Numbered from the stretch's first letter, positions 34,209-44,131 are shown. The stretch is DNA of 64,000 bases from Thermopolyspora sp040678635 (GCF_040678635.1 NZ_JBFATZ010000004.1:507809-571808), one strand, 5' to 3'. Notes: generated by a model from the letters alone, not told the origin. A program made the numbers and translations.

Positions 34209-35471
34209 ATGAGTGAGCCCATCCTGTTCCCGCGCCATGCCGAGAAGATGACCCTCGAGGCGCTTGCCGACACCCGCGTGGTCATCGTGAACGGTGCGCG
34301 CCAGGTCGGGAAGAGCACCCTGGCCCAGATGATCATCGAGCGTTTGGACGGTGCCCAGCAGCGCTACCTCGATGATCCCGCGGTCCTGGCCGCGTCCGAG
34401 GAGGATCCCGTGGGGTTCGTCCGGCATGATGGGCTGCTGCTGATTGACGAAATCCAACGGGCTCCCCAACTGCTGCTGCCGATCAAATACGAGGTGGATC
34501 GCGATCAGCGCCCGGGCAGGTTCCTCCTGACCGGGTCCGCCCGCCTGCTGGGGCTGCGTGATCTACCTGACGCACTGCCCGGCCGTACGGAGACCATCGA
34601 GCTATGGCCGCTGTCCCAAGGGGAGATCGACAACGCGCCGGACGGGTTCGTGGATCATGTCTTCACGTACGGCCCGGACATCAGCATGCCGGCATGCCCG
34701 CTCGATAAACGTGACTACGTCGCGAGGGCGTTGCGCGGCGGATACCCGGAGGCCGTCCGCCGGGATGCCGGACGCAGGCGTAACAGGTTCTTCGACTCCT
34801 ACATCACCGATCTGATCAGCCGTGACGTGCGTCAGATGTCCGATATCGAACGCCCGGCGGAAATGCGTCGACTGCTCAATGTCATAGCCGCACGCATGGG
34901 CGGACTGGCCGTGGCGCAATCGATCGCCGATGCCGTCGGGCTTCATCGGACCACCCTCGTCCGGTACATGAACCTGTTGGAACTGGTCTTCGTCATCAAG
35001 CGCATCCCGGCGTGGTCGTCGAACCTCACGAGCCGTGCCGTGTCCACCCCCAAGCTGATCGTCACGGACAGTGGGCTCGGCGGTCGGCTCATCGGTTTGT
35101 CCGCCGAGCGGGCGAAGGATGTGACGGCTCCCATCGGGCAACTGCTGGAGAACTTCGCGATCGCCGAGGTGGCGCGCCAGCTCACCTGGGCGGAGGAACC
35201 CGTCCAACTGTTTCACTACCGGGACAGGGACAAGGTTGAGGTCGACATGGTCCTGGAGCATGCCTCCGGAGAGGTGGTCGGCATAGAGGTCAAAGCCTCG
35301 GCGACCGTACGCGGGGATGACTTCCGTGGGCTGCGCCATCTGGCCGAACGCCTGGGGTCGAGATTCCGCGCCGGATACGTCCTCTACACGGGCGAACTCG
35401 TGCTTCCCTTCGGCGAGAAGCTGCGAGCTCTTCCCATGGCGGCTCTCTGGATGCTGGGCGACCGATCCTGA
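34209..35471 (+). CDS. AAA_14/DUF4143 ATPase with C-terminal nuclease-like domain
   Basis: 420 aa. AAA_14 domain: Walker A VNGARQVGKSTLAQ at ~28-41, Walker B LLLIDEIQRAP at ~76-86, sensor FLLTGSARLL. The C-terminal DUF4143 domain has a winged-helix segment (TTLVRYMNLLELVFVIKRIP) and a PD-(D/E)XK-like core, VEVDMVLE then VVGIEVKAS. The family is very common and poorly understood, with proposed roles in toxin-antitoxin or defence. ATG 34209 follows a -10-like TAACAT (34195-34200) by only 8 bp, so the mRNA may be nearly leaderless. Six tandem repeats lie immediately upstream and probably control it. Confidence 0.88.
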   Translation: MSEPILFPRHAEKMTLEALADTRVVIVNGARQVGKSTLAQMIIERLDGAQQRYLDDPAVLAASEEDPVGFVRHDGLLLIDEIQRAPQLLLPIKYEVDRDQRPGRFLLTGSARLLGLRDLPDALPGRTETIELWPLSQGEIDNAPDGFVDHVFTYGPDISMPACPLDKRDYVARALRGGYPEAVRRDAGRRRNRFFDSYITDLISRDVRQMSDIERPAEMRRLLNVIAARMGGLAVAQSIADAVGLHRTTLVRYMNLLELVFVIKRIPAWSSNLTSRAVSTPKLIVTDSGLGGRLIGLSAERAKDVTAPIGQLLENFAIAEVARQLTWAEEPVQLFHYRDRDKVEVDMVLEHASGEVVGIEVKASATVRGDDFRGLRHLAERLGSRFRAGYVLYTGELVLPFGEKLRALPMAALWMLGDRS

Positions 35472-35488
35472 GCGTCCTTGATCGGTGG

Positions 35489-38400
35489 TCAGGTCGAGTC
35501 GCTCGGATGGGATTGGCAGGCGTCCAGGAGCCAGTCGGCGAGGTAGGGGGCGTACGAGGGGCGGACGAAGACGCGGTAGGTGTCGGGTTCGGTGCGTTGG
35601 AGGATCACCTGGGCCTGGGCGAGGAGGGTCTGGGCGTGCTGGCCGATCTCGAAGACGGCGGGGTGGAGGTCGATTGGGCAGCCGGTCATGAGGAGGTCGC
35701 GGACGCCGGGGCCGGTTAGTTCGATCACGGTGCGCTGGGCGGAGACGTCGACGGCGCAGCCGGCGTGGACGACGGGTTCGGCGCCGCCGACGATCAGCCA
35801 CCAGCCGGGGCCCAGTTCCAGGACGTCGCCGGTCGGGGCCGAGGGGACGGCCAGGGCGCGTACCTCCCAGGTGGAGAGGAACGGGATCTCTCGGATGCTT
35901 ACTCCGGGCGCTTCGCCGATGTCCGCGAAGCGGCGGCGGTAGGACTCCAGAGGGCTTCGGGCCATTGCCGTGCCGAGGGGGGCCGGCGGGGGCGGCGGCT
36001 CGGGCGCGGACGGGTCGCCGTCGCGGCGTTCGTTGTCCGGGTCGAAGAAGACCGGGTCGACCACTGTCGCCGGGACCGCCCGGCCGTTGGACCAGGCCAG
36101 TACGCGGTCTCCCGTCGATGCCTTGGAGAGGGCCATGGCGAAAGTGCGGCCCAGTGCGGCGCTGCGGTAGCTGGATGTCACGTGGCCCAGCATCGGCACC
36201 GGGGGCTCGGGGATGTCGCCGTTGGCGGCGATGAGCTGGGCGCCCTCGTCGAGAAGTTCGGACGGGTCGTCGGGGAGCAGGCCGACCAGGTGTTTGCGGT
36301 CGGGGCGGCGGGTGTCGGGGCGGGCGTAGGAGCGTTTGCCGACGAAGTCGGGTTTGCGGGTGGAGACGATCCAGGACATGCCGAGGTCGTGTGGGGTCAC
36401 GGTGCCGTCGGTCTCCTGGCCGACCATCATGAAGCCCTTTTCGGCGCGCAGCACGTGCATGGTCTCGGTTCCGTACGGCACCGCGCCCAGGTCGAGGACC
36501 GCGTCCCAGACGGCGGCGCCGTACCAGGAGGGGATGTTGATCTCGTAGGCGAGTTCGCCGGAGAAGCTGATCCGGAAGATGCGGGCGCCCTCGACGCCGA
36601 GGACGGTCGTCTGGCGGGCGGTCATGAACGGGAAGTCGTCCAGGTCGAGTTCGGGGGCGAGGGCGGCGACGATTCGGCGCGCGTGCGGACCAGCGACGGC
36701 GACGGTGGCCCAGTGTTCGGTGACGGAGGTGAACCAGACGCGCAGGGACGGCCACTCGGTCTGCTTCCACTCCTCCAGCCAGTCGAGCACGGTTGCGGCG
36801 TTGCCGGTGGTCGTGGTCATCACGTAGTGGTCCTCGGCGAGGCGCGCGGTGACGCCGTCGTCGAAGACCATGCCGTCGGCGTGGCACATCACGCCGTAGC
36901 GGCACGAACCCACGGGCAGCGTGGAGAACATGTTCGTGTAGATGCGGTCGAGGAATTCCCCGGCGTCCGGGCCCTGGATGTCGATTTTGCCCAGGGTGGA
37001 GGCGTCCATCGCGCCGCACGAGGTGCGCACCGCCTCGCATTCGCGCAGCACGGCCGCGTCCATGTCCTCGCCCGGGAGCGGGAAGTAGCGGGGGCGCTTC
37101 CACTGGCCGACGTCCTCGAAGACCGCGCCCCGGGCCACGTGCCGCTCGTGCAGCGCGGTCACCCGCACCGGGTCGGACAGCGCGCCGCGGTCCCGTCCGG
37201 CCAGGGCCGCGAACGGCACCGGCGTGTACGGCGGGCGGAACGTGGTCGGTCCGGCGGGCACCCCCAGCAGCACCGAGACCACGGCGGAGGTGACGGCGGT
37301 CTTGCCCTGCTCCGCGCCGGTTCCGGCGGTGGTGTACCGCTTGACGTGCTCGGGCGATCGCAGCCCGGCTTCGAGCGCCCGCGCCACGTCGGTCACCGCC
37401 ACGTCGCGCTGCAGGTCCACGAACGCCTCGTCGAAGGCGTCCACGTTCGGCTCGTTCTCGAACAGCGTACGCAGCGGGGCGGTCGGCTCGCCCGCGCCGT
37501 CCGGCGCGTCGGTTTCCGGGCGGCGCGGCGCCTGCCCGAGGGTGAATCCGCACAGCTCGGCCGCCTGGGTGCCCGCGGCGATGCCGTCCTCGATCGCCTC
37601 GGCGGTGCCGAACACGCCCCGGCACGCCCCGGCGGAGCGTACGGCCTGCGCCGACAGGTGCGGCACGTTCGCCTGGAGGTCCTCGTCGAACCTGAGGCGG
37701 CCTTGGGATTGGCTGAACAGGTGCACGACCGGGTTCCATCCGCCGGACACCGCCAGCAGGTCGGCGGGGAACACCCGCTCCCCCGGCTCGTGCGCCCGGT
37801 CGTCGTCCGATGCCGCGCCGTCCGTGGCGCCGGGCGCGATGCCGCGCACGGTGACGGAGGTGAGTACGCCCTCGTCGTCGGCGCCCGTGCCGGCGACCGT
37901 CGCGCCGCGCAGCACCTCGACGCCGCGCGCCGTGGCGGCGGCCGAGGCGGGGCCGTCGCCGGGGCGGGGATCCACGATCGCGGCGATCTCCACGCCGGCG
38001 TCCAGCAGGTCGAGGGCGGCCGTGTAGCCGGAGTCGGCGCAGGTGAACACGACGGCCCGCCGCCCGGGGAGTACGCCGTACCGGTTGGCGTAGGTGCGCG
38101 CCGCGCCGGCGAGCATCACGCCGGGGCGGTCGTTGCCGGGGAAGGGGATGAGCCGCTCGTGCGCGCCCGTCGCCAGGACCACGCGTTTCGCCCGGATGTG
38201 CCACAGCCGCGTCGAGTGGGGGCCGCGACGCTCGACCGCCACCACGTAGTTGTGGTCGTAGTAGCCGGTCGCCGTCGTACGGCTCAGCACCCGCACCTCG
38301 GGCAGGCCGGCGAGGCGGCGCAGCGTACCGGCCACCCAGCGGGTCGCCGGGGCGGCGTCGAGCCGTACCCGCGAGCCGAGCAGGTCGCCGCCCGGCTCGG

Positions 38401-39052
38401 TCTGCTCGTCCACGAGCACGACCCGCGCGCCGGTGCTTCCGGCGGCGAGCGCCGCGGCGAGACCGGCGGGGCCGCCGCCCACCACGAGCACGTCGCAGTG
38501 CAGGTACGCCTTGTCGTGGCGGCCCGCGGGCTCGGCTGCCGCGTCCAGGTCGAGCCTGCCCTTGCCGCGCAGGCTGGTGGCGGTGAGGCCGTCGCGCAGT
38601 TCCACGGTGGTGGCCGCGATGATCGGCTCGCGGTCGACGCGCAGCAGGGCGTTCGGCTCCTCCACGCCGCAGGTGTAGACGCCGCGCGGCCGTCCGAGGT
38701 CGACGCTGCGGCCGACGACGCGCACGCCGTTCGCGAGCAGGGCCGAGGCGAGGGTGTCGCCCTGGTAGCCGGTCAGCTCCCGCCCGTCGAAGGTGAACCG
38801 CAGCACCCGGCTCCGGTCCACGCGCCCGCCCGAGGCGAGCCGGTACGGCTGCGCGTTCGCGCCGCCATTTCCGCCGGGGTGTCCGCCGGTGTGTCCGTCA
38901 CTGTGTTCGCCGGTGTGTCCAGCCACGTCATGCCCGCCCACGTCGTTCCTCGCGCGGCTCATATCCGCTTGAACAGCGCCTACTCGCATGGCGCCCGCTT
39001 GAATGGCGCCCGCCCGTTCCTTTCCCGGTCGCGCCGGGTCCGGCGGCGTCAC
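35489..39052 (-). CDS. soxA: Sarcosine oxidase alpha subunit fused to gamma subunit (SoxA-SoxG)
   Basis: Up to 1187 aa, longer than usual SoxA (~965). Alpha part: GRELTGYQGDTLASALLANG at ~70, FAD site DVLVVGGGPAGLAAALAAG at ~165, the Cys-rich CGAMDASTLGKID start of the GcvT-like folate domain at ~665, and HVLRAEKGFMMVGQETDG. A proline-rich linker (~1005-1034) leads into ~150 residues typical of the separate gamma subunit: ELGPGWWLIV, CAVDVSAQRTVIELTG, CPIDLHPAVF. The heterotetramer oxidises sarcosine to glycine, passing formaldehyde to tetrahydrofolate. GTG 39052 overlaps the SoxD stop; the His/Gly-rich first ~55 residues may be untranslated if ATG 38962 is used. Last gene of the operon. Confidence 0.9.
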   Translation of the reverse strand: MTPPDPARPGKERAGAIQAGAMRVGAVQADMSRARNDVGGHDVAGHTGEHSDGHTGGHPGGNGGANAQPYRLASGGRVDRSRVLRFTFDGRELTGYQGDTLASALLANGVRVVGRSVDLGRPRGVYTCGVEEPNALLRVDREPIIAATTVELRDGLTATSLRGKGRLDLDAAAEPAGRHDKAYLHCDVLVVGGGPAGLAAALAAGSTGARVVLVDEQTEPGGDLLGSRVRLDAAPATRWVAGTLRRLAGLPEVRVLSRTTATGYYDHNYVVAVERRGPHSTRLWHIRAKRVVLATGAHERLIPFPGNDRPGVMLAGAARTYANRYGVLPGRRAVVFTCADSGYTAALDLLDAGVEIAAIVDPRPGDGPASAAATARGVEVLRGATVAGTGADDEGVLTSVTVRGIAPGATDGAASDDDRAHEPGERVFPADLLAVSGGWNPVVHLFSQSQGRLRFDEDLQANVPHLSAQAVRSAGACRGVFGTAEAIEDGIAAGTQAAELCGFTLGQAPRRPETDAPDGAGEPTAPLRTLFENEPNVDAFDEAFVDLQRDVAVTDVARALEAGLRSPEHVKRYTTAGTGAEQGKTAVTSAVVSVLLGVPAGPTTFRPPYTPVPFAALAGRDRGALSDPVRVTALHERHVARGAVFEDVGQWKRPRYFPLPGEDMDAAVLRECEAVRTSCGAMDASTLGKIDIQGPDAGEFLDRIYTNMFSTLPVGSCRYGVMCHADGMVFDDGVTARLAEDHYVMTTTTGNAATVLDWLEEWKQTEWPSLRVWFTSVTEHWATVAVAGPHARRIVAALAPELDLDDFPFMTARQTTVLGVEGARIFRISFSGELAYEINIPSWYGAAVWDAVLDLGAVPYGTETMHVLRAEKGFMMVGQETDGTVTPHDLGMSWIVSTRKPDFVGKRSYARPDTRRPDRKHLVGLLPDDPSELLDEGAQLIAANGDIPEPPVPMLGHVTSSYRSAALGRTFAMALSKASTGDRVLAWSNGRAVPATVVDPVFFDPDNERRDGDPSAPEPPPPPAPLGTAMARSPLESYRRRFADIGEAPGVSIREIPFLSTWEVRALAVPSAPTGDVLELGPGWWLIVGGAEPVVHAGCAVDVSAQRTVIELTGPGVRDLLMTGCPIDLHPAVFEIGQHAQTLLAQAQVILQRTEPDTYRVFVRPSYAPYLADWLLDACQSHPSDST

Positions 39053-39330
39053 GCACGATCATCCGGCGGCGCCCCTTCCGCGCCCCCATGCCCCTTGATC
39101 TCGTGGGTGACGGTGTGCCGCCGCACGGTGAACCAGGTGCGGCACCCGGACGCGTGGAACCAGCGCTCGTGGAACCACCCCTTGGGGTTGTCGCGCATGA
39201 ACACGTACGCCGCCCACTCCTCGTCGGAGGTCTGCGCCGGGTTCTCCGGATAGGCCACGCCGGCCTGCCCGCCGTACCGGAACTCGATCTCGTCACGCGG
39301 CCCGCACCAGGGACAGTCGATGAGCAGCAT
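39049..39330 (-). CDS. soxD: Sarcosine oxidase delta subunit
   Basis: 93 aa zinc-binding small subunit. CPWCG near the N-terminus, EWAAYVFMRDNPKGWFHERW and HASGCRTWFTVRR are the classic SoxD features, with Cys/His ligands for structural zinc. Overlaps SoxB upstream and SoxA downstream by 4 bp, implying translational coupling and stoichiometric assembly of the tetrameric enzyme. Confidence 0.95.
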   Translation of the reverse strand: MLLIDCPWCGPRDEIEFRYGGQAGVAYPENPAQTSDEEWAAYVFMRDNPKGWFHERWFHASGCRTWFTVRRHTVTHEIKGHGGAEGAPPDDRA

Positions 39331-40544
39331 CAGTGCGCCACCGCCGCCGCGCCGTGCTCGTCGATGAGCGCCCCGGTGGTGAAGCGGTCGAGCGCGAACG
39401 GCTCGGCCAGGGGATGCGGTCGGCCGTTCGCGATCGTGTCCGCGTACACCCAGCCGGAGCCGGGGGTGGCCTTGAAGCCGCCGGTGCCCCACCCGGCGTT
39501 GATGTAGAGGTTCTCCACGGGGGTGTGGCCGATGATCGGCGAGGCGTCCGGGGAGACGTCCACGATGCCGGCCCAGGTGCGCAGCACCCGTACCCGCTCG
39601 AACACCGGGAACAGCTCCAGCGCCGCGCTCATCTGCTGCTCGATCACGTGGAAGGAGCCGCGCTGGCCGTAGGAGTTGTAGGCGTCGATGCCCGCGCCCA
39701 TGACCAGCTCGCCCTTGTGCGCCTGGCTGACGTACACGTGCACGGCGTTGGACATGACCACGCAGTCGAGCACGGGCTCCAGCAGCTCCGACACCAGCGC
39801 CTGGAGGGGGTGCGACTGCAGCGGCAGCCGGATCCCGGCCTTGGCTGCGAGCACCGAGGTGTGCCCGGCGGCGGCGAGGGCGACGGCGCTGCGGGCGCCG
39901 ATCCTGCCGCGGCTGGTCTGTACGCCGCGAACCTTGCCGCCGGAGATGTCGAAGCCGGTGACCTCGCAGCCCTGGATGAGATCGACGCCCAGTTCGTCGG
40001 CCTTGCGGGCGTACGCCCAGGCGACGTGGTCGTGCTTGGCGATGCCGCCGCGCCGCTGCAGGGTGGCGCCGAGGACCGGGTGGCGCACGTCGGGCGAGGT
40101 GTTGACGATCGGGCAGAACTTCTTGACCTCGTCGGGTTCGAGCCATTCGGCGTCCACGCCGTTGAGGCGGTTGGCGTTGACGCGGCGCACGCCCTCGCGC
40201 ACGTCGGCGAGGGTGTGGGCGAGGTTGAGCACGCCGCGCTGGCTGAACATCAGGTCGTAGTCGAGCTCCTCCGACAGGCCCTCCCACAGCTTGAGGGAGT
40301 GCTCGTAGATCGCTGCGCTCTCGTCCCACAGGTAGTTGGAGCGGATGATCGTGGTGTTGCGGGCCATGTTGCCGCCGGCGAGCCAGCCCTTCTCCACGAC
40401 CGCCACGTCCGTTATGCCATGAATTTTCGACAGATAGTACGCCGTGGCGAGGCCATGCCCCCCGCCGCCGACGATGATCACGTCGTACGACGGCTTGGGG
40501 TCGGGGTTCCGCCACAGGAACTCGGGGTGGACGACCTCTCTCAC
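39330..40544 (-). CDS. soxB: Sarcosine oxidase beta subunit
   Basis: 404 aa flavoprotein of the DAO family. FAD-binding DVIIVGGGGHGLATAYYLS at ~21-39, VVEKGWLAGGNMARNT (family flavin-contact region), and GWGTGGFKATPGSG near the C-terminus. In corynebacterial-type sarcosine oxidase the beta chain carries the substrate-oxidising FAD and part of the covalent FMN site. Start 40544, ten bp after the dimethylglycine oxidase gene, so product and substrate enzymes are co-transcribed. Confidence 0.95.
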   Translation of the reverse strand: MREVVHPEFLWRNPDPKPSYDVIIVGGGGHGLATAYYLSKIHGITDVAVVEKGWLAGGNMARNTTIIRSNYLWDESAAIYEHSLKLWEGLSEELDYDLMFSQRGVLNLAHTLADVREGVRRVNANRLNGVDAEWLEPDEVKKFCPIVNTSPDVRHPVLGATLQRRGGIAKHDHVAWAYARKADELGVDLIQGCEVTGFDISGGKVRGVQTSRGRIGARSAVALAAAGHTSVLAAKAGIRLPLQSHPLQALVSELLEPVLDCVVMSNAVHVYVSQAHKGELVMGAGIDAYNSYGQRGSFHVIEQQMSAALELFPVFERVRVLRTWAGIVDVSPDASPIIGHTPVENLYINAGWGTGGFKATPGSGWVYADTIANGRPHPLAEPFALDRFTTGALIDEHGAAAVAH

Positions 40545-40554
40545 GCGCGGGCCC

Positions 40555-43071
40555 CTAGCATTTGATCTTCGCCATGTCCGGGTCGAACAGCGGCTCGGCG
40601 GCGACCTCCGCCGGGACCCGCCGCCCGAAGTACTCGACCTCCACGCGCGTCCCGGGCTCGGACAGCTCCGCGGGCAGCCACGCGTAGGCGATCGGGCGGC
40701 CGATCGTGTGCCCGAAGGCCGCGCTGGTCACGTACCCGGCGGCGCCCTCGCGCCCGGACGCGTGCACCGGCTCCGAGCCCATCACCACGCGCTCGGTGAG
40801 CAGCGGCACGAGGCGGCGGCGCACGGTCTCGGCGTTCACGCCCTCCAGCGCGTCCCGGCCGATGAAGTCCTTGTTCTTGCGTACGGCGAAGCCCAGGCCG
40901 GCCTCGTACGGGTTGTGCTCGGGCGTCATGTCCGCGCCCCAGAGCCGGTAGCCCTTCTCCAGGCGCAGGCTGTTGAAGGCGGCCCGGCCCGCGGCGATCA
41001 CGCCGTGCGGCTCGCCCGCCCGCCACAGCAGATCCCAGAGCTTCAGGCCCAGGTCGGCGGTGGTGTAGATCTCCCAGCCGAGCTCGCCGACGTACGAGAC
41101 GCGCATCGCGGTCACCGGCACCTGCTGGATATATCCAGATTTAGCGGTGAAATAGCGGAAGCCTTCGTTCGACAGGTCGAGATCGGTGAGCGGCTGCACC
41201 AGCTCGCGGGCGAGCGGGCCCCACACGCCCACGCAGCAGGTGCCGCCGGTGATGTCGCGGACCTGCACCGGGTCCGGCCAGTCGCGGGCGTGCCGGGCGA
41301 TCCACTCCAGGTCGAGGTTGCCGTTCGCGCCGACCTGGAACCGCTCCTCGCCGAGCCGCGCGACCGTCAGGTCCGAGCGGACCCCGCCCGCGTGGTCGAG
41401 CAGCAGCGTGTACGTCACCGCGCCCACCGGCTTGTCGACGTTGTTCGTGGTCAGGTGCTGGAGCAGCCCGGCCGCGCCGGGGCCGGTGACCTCGATGCGC
41501 TTGAGCGGGGTCATGTCGTACAGGGCGACCCGCTCGCGGGTGGCGATCGCCTCGGCGGCGGCGATCGGCGACCAGTACCGCGCGGCCCACTCGTCGCGCA
41601 GGCTCGCGCCGACGCGGCGGTCGTGCGCGGGCGGCTCGGCGTCGTCGCGCCGTACCAGCTCCTCCAGGGCGGCGGCGTTCGCGCCGTACCAGTGGGGGCG
41701 CTCCCAGCCGGCCCCCTCAAGGAAGTAGGCGTCCAGCTCCCGCTGCCGCACGTAGAACGGGCTGGTGCGCATCGGCCGCGGCGACTCCATCGGCTGCAGC
41801 GGATGGATGACGTCGTACACCTCGATGAAGTTCCGCCGCCCGCGCTCCTCGATGAACGCCGGGGCGAGCTGCACCTGTTCGAACCGGCCCAGCTCGCACT
41901 CGTGCAGGTCGAAGCTCGACCGCCCGTCCACCAGGCACTCGGCCACCGCCCGCGCCACGCCCGCGGAGTGGGTGACCCACACCGCCTCGGCGAGCCACAG
42001 CCCCCGCAGGTGCGGGGCCTCGCCGATCAGGGGGAAGCCGTCCGGGGTGAAGGAGAAGATGCCGTTGATGCCCTCCTCGAACTTCGACTCGGCGAGGGCG
42101 GGCATCAGCTCGATCGCGTCCCGCCAGGCGGGCTCGAAGTCCTCGGCGGTGAACGCCTGCACCGAGGGCATCACGGTCGCCTTCTCGGCGATCTCGTGCT
42201 GACGGACCGGCATCGGGCGGTGCGCGTACGAGCCCATGCCGACGCGGTCCACGTGCTGGCGGAAGTACAGGTCGCGGTCCTGGTGGCGCAGGATCGGGCG
42301 CACCGCCTGGGTCTGCTCGTCGCAGTCGCCGACCAGCGCCTGGATCGGGCCCGTCTTGGCGTACTGGTGGGCCAGCGGCAGCAGCGGCACGGTCAGCCCG
42401 GCGAACTCGCCGAGCGTCGGCCCCCAGAACCCGGCCGCGCACACCACGATGTCCGCCGGGATCAGGTTGCCGGTGCCGCCGTCGGCCGCCTCGCCGCCGG
42501 TCGTCACCCACACGCCGGTGACCCGGTCCCCGCTGTGCTCGATCCCCTCGACGCGGTGGTGGGCGAGGAAGCGGGCGCCGCGGCCCATCGCGCGGCGGGC
42601 CTGCGCCTCGGCGCAGCGCAGCGCCCACGCCAGGCCGTCGGTCGGGGTGTGGAAACCGCCGAGGATCTTCGCCGGATCGAGCAGCGGCCACAGCTCCACG
42701 CAGCGCTCGGGGTCGATCAGCTCGCTCGGCACGCCCCAGGACTGCGCCCAGCCGTGCTTGCGGTGCAGGTCCTGCCAGCGCTCCGGGGTGGTGGCGACCT
42801 CCAGGCCGCCCACCTGGTTGAAGCAGCGCTGCCCGTCCAGGGACAGGCTCATGTACTTGTTCACCGTGTACGCGGCGAACTCGGTCATCGTCTTGGACGG
42901 GTTGGTCTGGAACACCAGTCCGGGCGCGTGCGAGCTGGACCCGCCGGTGGCGAACAGCGGCCCCTGCTCCAGCACGGTCACCTCGGACCAGCCACGCGTG
43001 GTGAGCTCGTCGGCCAGGGCACACCCCACGATGCCGGCCCCAACGATCACTACTCGAGCCCGGCTCGCCAT
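40555..43071 (-). CDS. Dimethylglycine oxidase-like FAD/GcvT enzyme
   Basis: 838 aa. N-terminal DAO-type flavin domain (VVIVGAGIVGCALADEL) with the His of GGSSSHAPGL matching the covalent FAD attachment seen in dimethylglycine oxidase and sarcosine dehydrogenase. The C-terminal half is a GcvT-like folate domain (YDMTPLKRIEVTGPGAAGLL; RLEKGYRLWGADM). It should oxidise dimethylglycine to sarcosine, or sarcosine to glycine, with transfer of the one-carbon unit to tetrahydrofolate. ATG 43071 with GGAGGG 4 nt upstream. First gene of the operon, followed by soxB, soxD and soxAG, giving a dimethylglycine-to-glycine route. Sarcosine dehydrogenase-like specificity cannot be excluded. Confidence 0.88.
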   Translation of the reverse strand: MASRARVVIVGAGIVGCALADELTTRGWSEVTVLEQGPLFATGGSSSHAPGLVFQTNPSKTMTEFAAYTVNKYMSLSLDGQRCFNQVGGLEVATTPERWQDLHRKHGWAQSWGVPSELIDPERCVELWPLLDPAKILGGFHTPTDGLAWALRCAEAQARRAMGRGARFLAHHRVEGIEHSGDRVTGVWVTTGGEAADGGTGNLIPADIVVCAAGFWGPTLGEFAGLTVPLLPLAHQYAKTGPIQALVGDCDEQTQAVRPILRHQDRDLYFRQHVDRVGMGSYAHRPMPVRQHEIAEKATVMPSVQAFTAEDFEPAWRDAIELMPALAESKFEEGINGIFSFTPDGFPLIGEAPHLRGLWLAEAVWVTHSAGVARAVAECLVDGRSSFDLHECELGRFEQVQLAPAFIEERGRRNFIEVYDVIHPLQPMESPRPMRTSPFYVRQRELDAYFLEGAGWERPHWYGANAAALEELVRRDDAEPPAHDRRVGASLRDEWAARYWSPIAAAEAIATRERVALYDMTPLKRIEVTGPGAAGLLQHLTTNNVDKPVGAVTYTLLLDHAGGVRSDLTVARLGEERFQVGANGNLDLEWIARHARDWPDPVQVRDITGGTCCVGVWGPLARELVQPLTDLDLSNEGFRYFTAKSGYIQQVPVTAMRVSYVGELGWEIYTTADLGLKLWDLLWRAGEPHGVIAAGRAAFNSLRLEKGYRLWGADMTPEHNPYEAGLGFAVRKNKDFIGRDALEGVNAETVRRRLVPLLTERVVMGSEPVHASGREGAAGYVTSAAFGHTIGRPIAYAWLPAELSEPGTRVEVEYFGRRVPAEVAAEPLFDPDMAKIKC

Positions 43072-43486
43072 GCACCCTCCGGTCACGCGCCATGTCGCCC
43101 TGAATGTGCCCCTGGAGTGGGACGACATCCGAAATACGACACGACATTAAAGCCACTCCCCCGGAGGAAACAACAGGGTGGGAAGGGGGAAGACCGCCAC
43201 TCGGCGGCCGAATATGGCCAACCAACCATCATATGGAACACAAGGTGCCTCGCACTACTCCAAGCTGTTTTCCGGCACGCACCGTGACGCGCCGGACGAT
43301 CATCGGCAGGTGCGACACGGCGGTACGGCGTACATGTCCGAAACGTCGGCGCGGCGGTGAGAGAATCATGTGCCGCCCACCGCGCCGACCGCCGTGCCGC
43401 CCACCGCACCGCCAGCCCGCGTCGTCGCGCCGAACGGACGGGCGGCCGTTCGCCGAGTCGTCGCAGGCCCGTATCCGGAGGAGATC
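43072..43486. other. Divergent promoter region, dimethylglycine operon / PAP2-like gene
   Basis: 415 bp without a supported gene. Three copies of ACGACA (43122, 43136, 43141; TGTCGT on the minus strand) lie 50-75 bp before the dimethylglycine oxidase start and could bind a regulator or overlap its promoter. A small GC hairpin CCGCC-ACT-CGGCGG also occurs near 43195. Confidence 0.35.
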
Positions 43487-44131
43487 GTGACCACCGCCCG
43501 ACCGTCGGACGCCGGGCCACCACCCGAACAGACGCCGGTCGGCCCCCGACCGGGGCCGCTGTGGGCGCGGGCGGTCACCGAGATCCTCGCGCCCGCGCAC
43601 CTGGTGATCGCGCTGCCGCTGGTGATCGGGTGGCGGGCCACCTGGCCGGATCCGGCCGGGGTGTGGTGGGGGCTGACCGCGTCGCTGTTCTGCGGCATCG
43701 TGCCGTACGCGGTGATCCTCGCCGGAGTGCGCGCGGGCCGCCTGACCGACCGGCACGTCGTGCGGCGCGACCAGCGCATGGGGCCGCTGGCCCTCGCCCT
43801 CGCCTCGGTCGTGGCCGGGCTCGCCGCGCTGCTGGCGTTCCGGGCGACCCCGGCCGTGGTGGTGCTGGTGCTCGGCATGCTGGGCGCGCTGGTCGTCATC
43901 GTGCCGATCACGACATTCTGGAAGATCAGCCTGCACGCCGCCGTCGCCGCCGGGGCGGCCACCGCCCTCACCATCACGTTCGGCCTCTACGCCGCCGCGG
44001 TCGGCTGGCCGCTGGTCCTGCTGGTCGCCGCCGCCCGGGTGGCCCTGCGGGTGCACACCTTCGCCCAGGTCGTCGCGGGCGCCCTGGTCGGCGCGCTCGT
44101 CCCGCTCGGCGTCTACCTCCTCGCGGAGTAG
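43487..44131 (+). CDS. PAP2-like integral membrane protein
   Basis: 214 aa with about five to six hydrophobic segments. Motifs resemble a degenerate PAP2 phosphatase: TFWKISLHAA in place of PSGH, and ARVALRVHTFAQVVAGALVG for the SR-x5-H-x3-D motif, where the final Asp is missing. So it may be a phosphatase-like protein without full catalytic residues, or use a variant site. GTG 43487 has GGAGGAG 3 nt before; an upstream GTG at 43370 would add a Pro/Ala-rich extension. Stands alone. Confidence 0.7.
   Translation: MTTARPSDAGPPPEQTPVGPRPGPLWARAVTEILAPAHLVIALPLVIGWRATWPDPAGVWWGLTASLFCGIVPYAVILAGVRAGRLTDRHVVRRDQRMGPLALALASVVAGLAALLAFRATPAVVVLVLGMLGALVVIVPITTFWKISLHAAVAAGAATALTITFGLYAAAVGWPLVLLVAAARVALRVHTFAQVVAGALVGALVPLGVYLLAE

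Noticed and set aside
35765..43287. Long plus-strand frames opposite the sarcosine/dimethylglycine operon
   Set aside because: Shadows of GC-biased genes; no motifs and no ribosome sites, against unmistakable Sox proteins on the minus strand.
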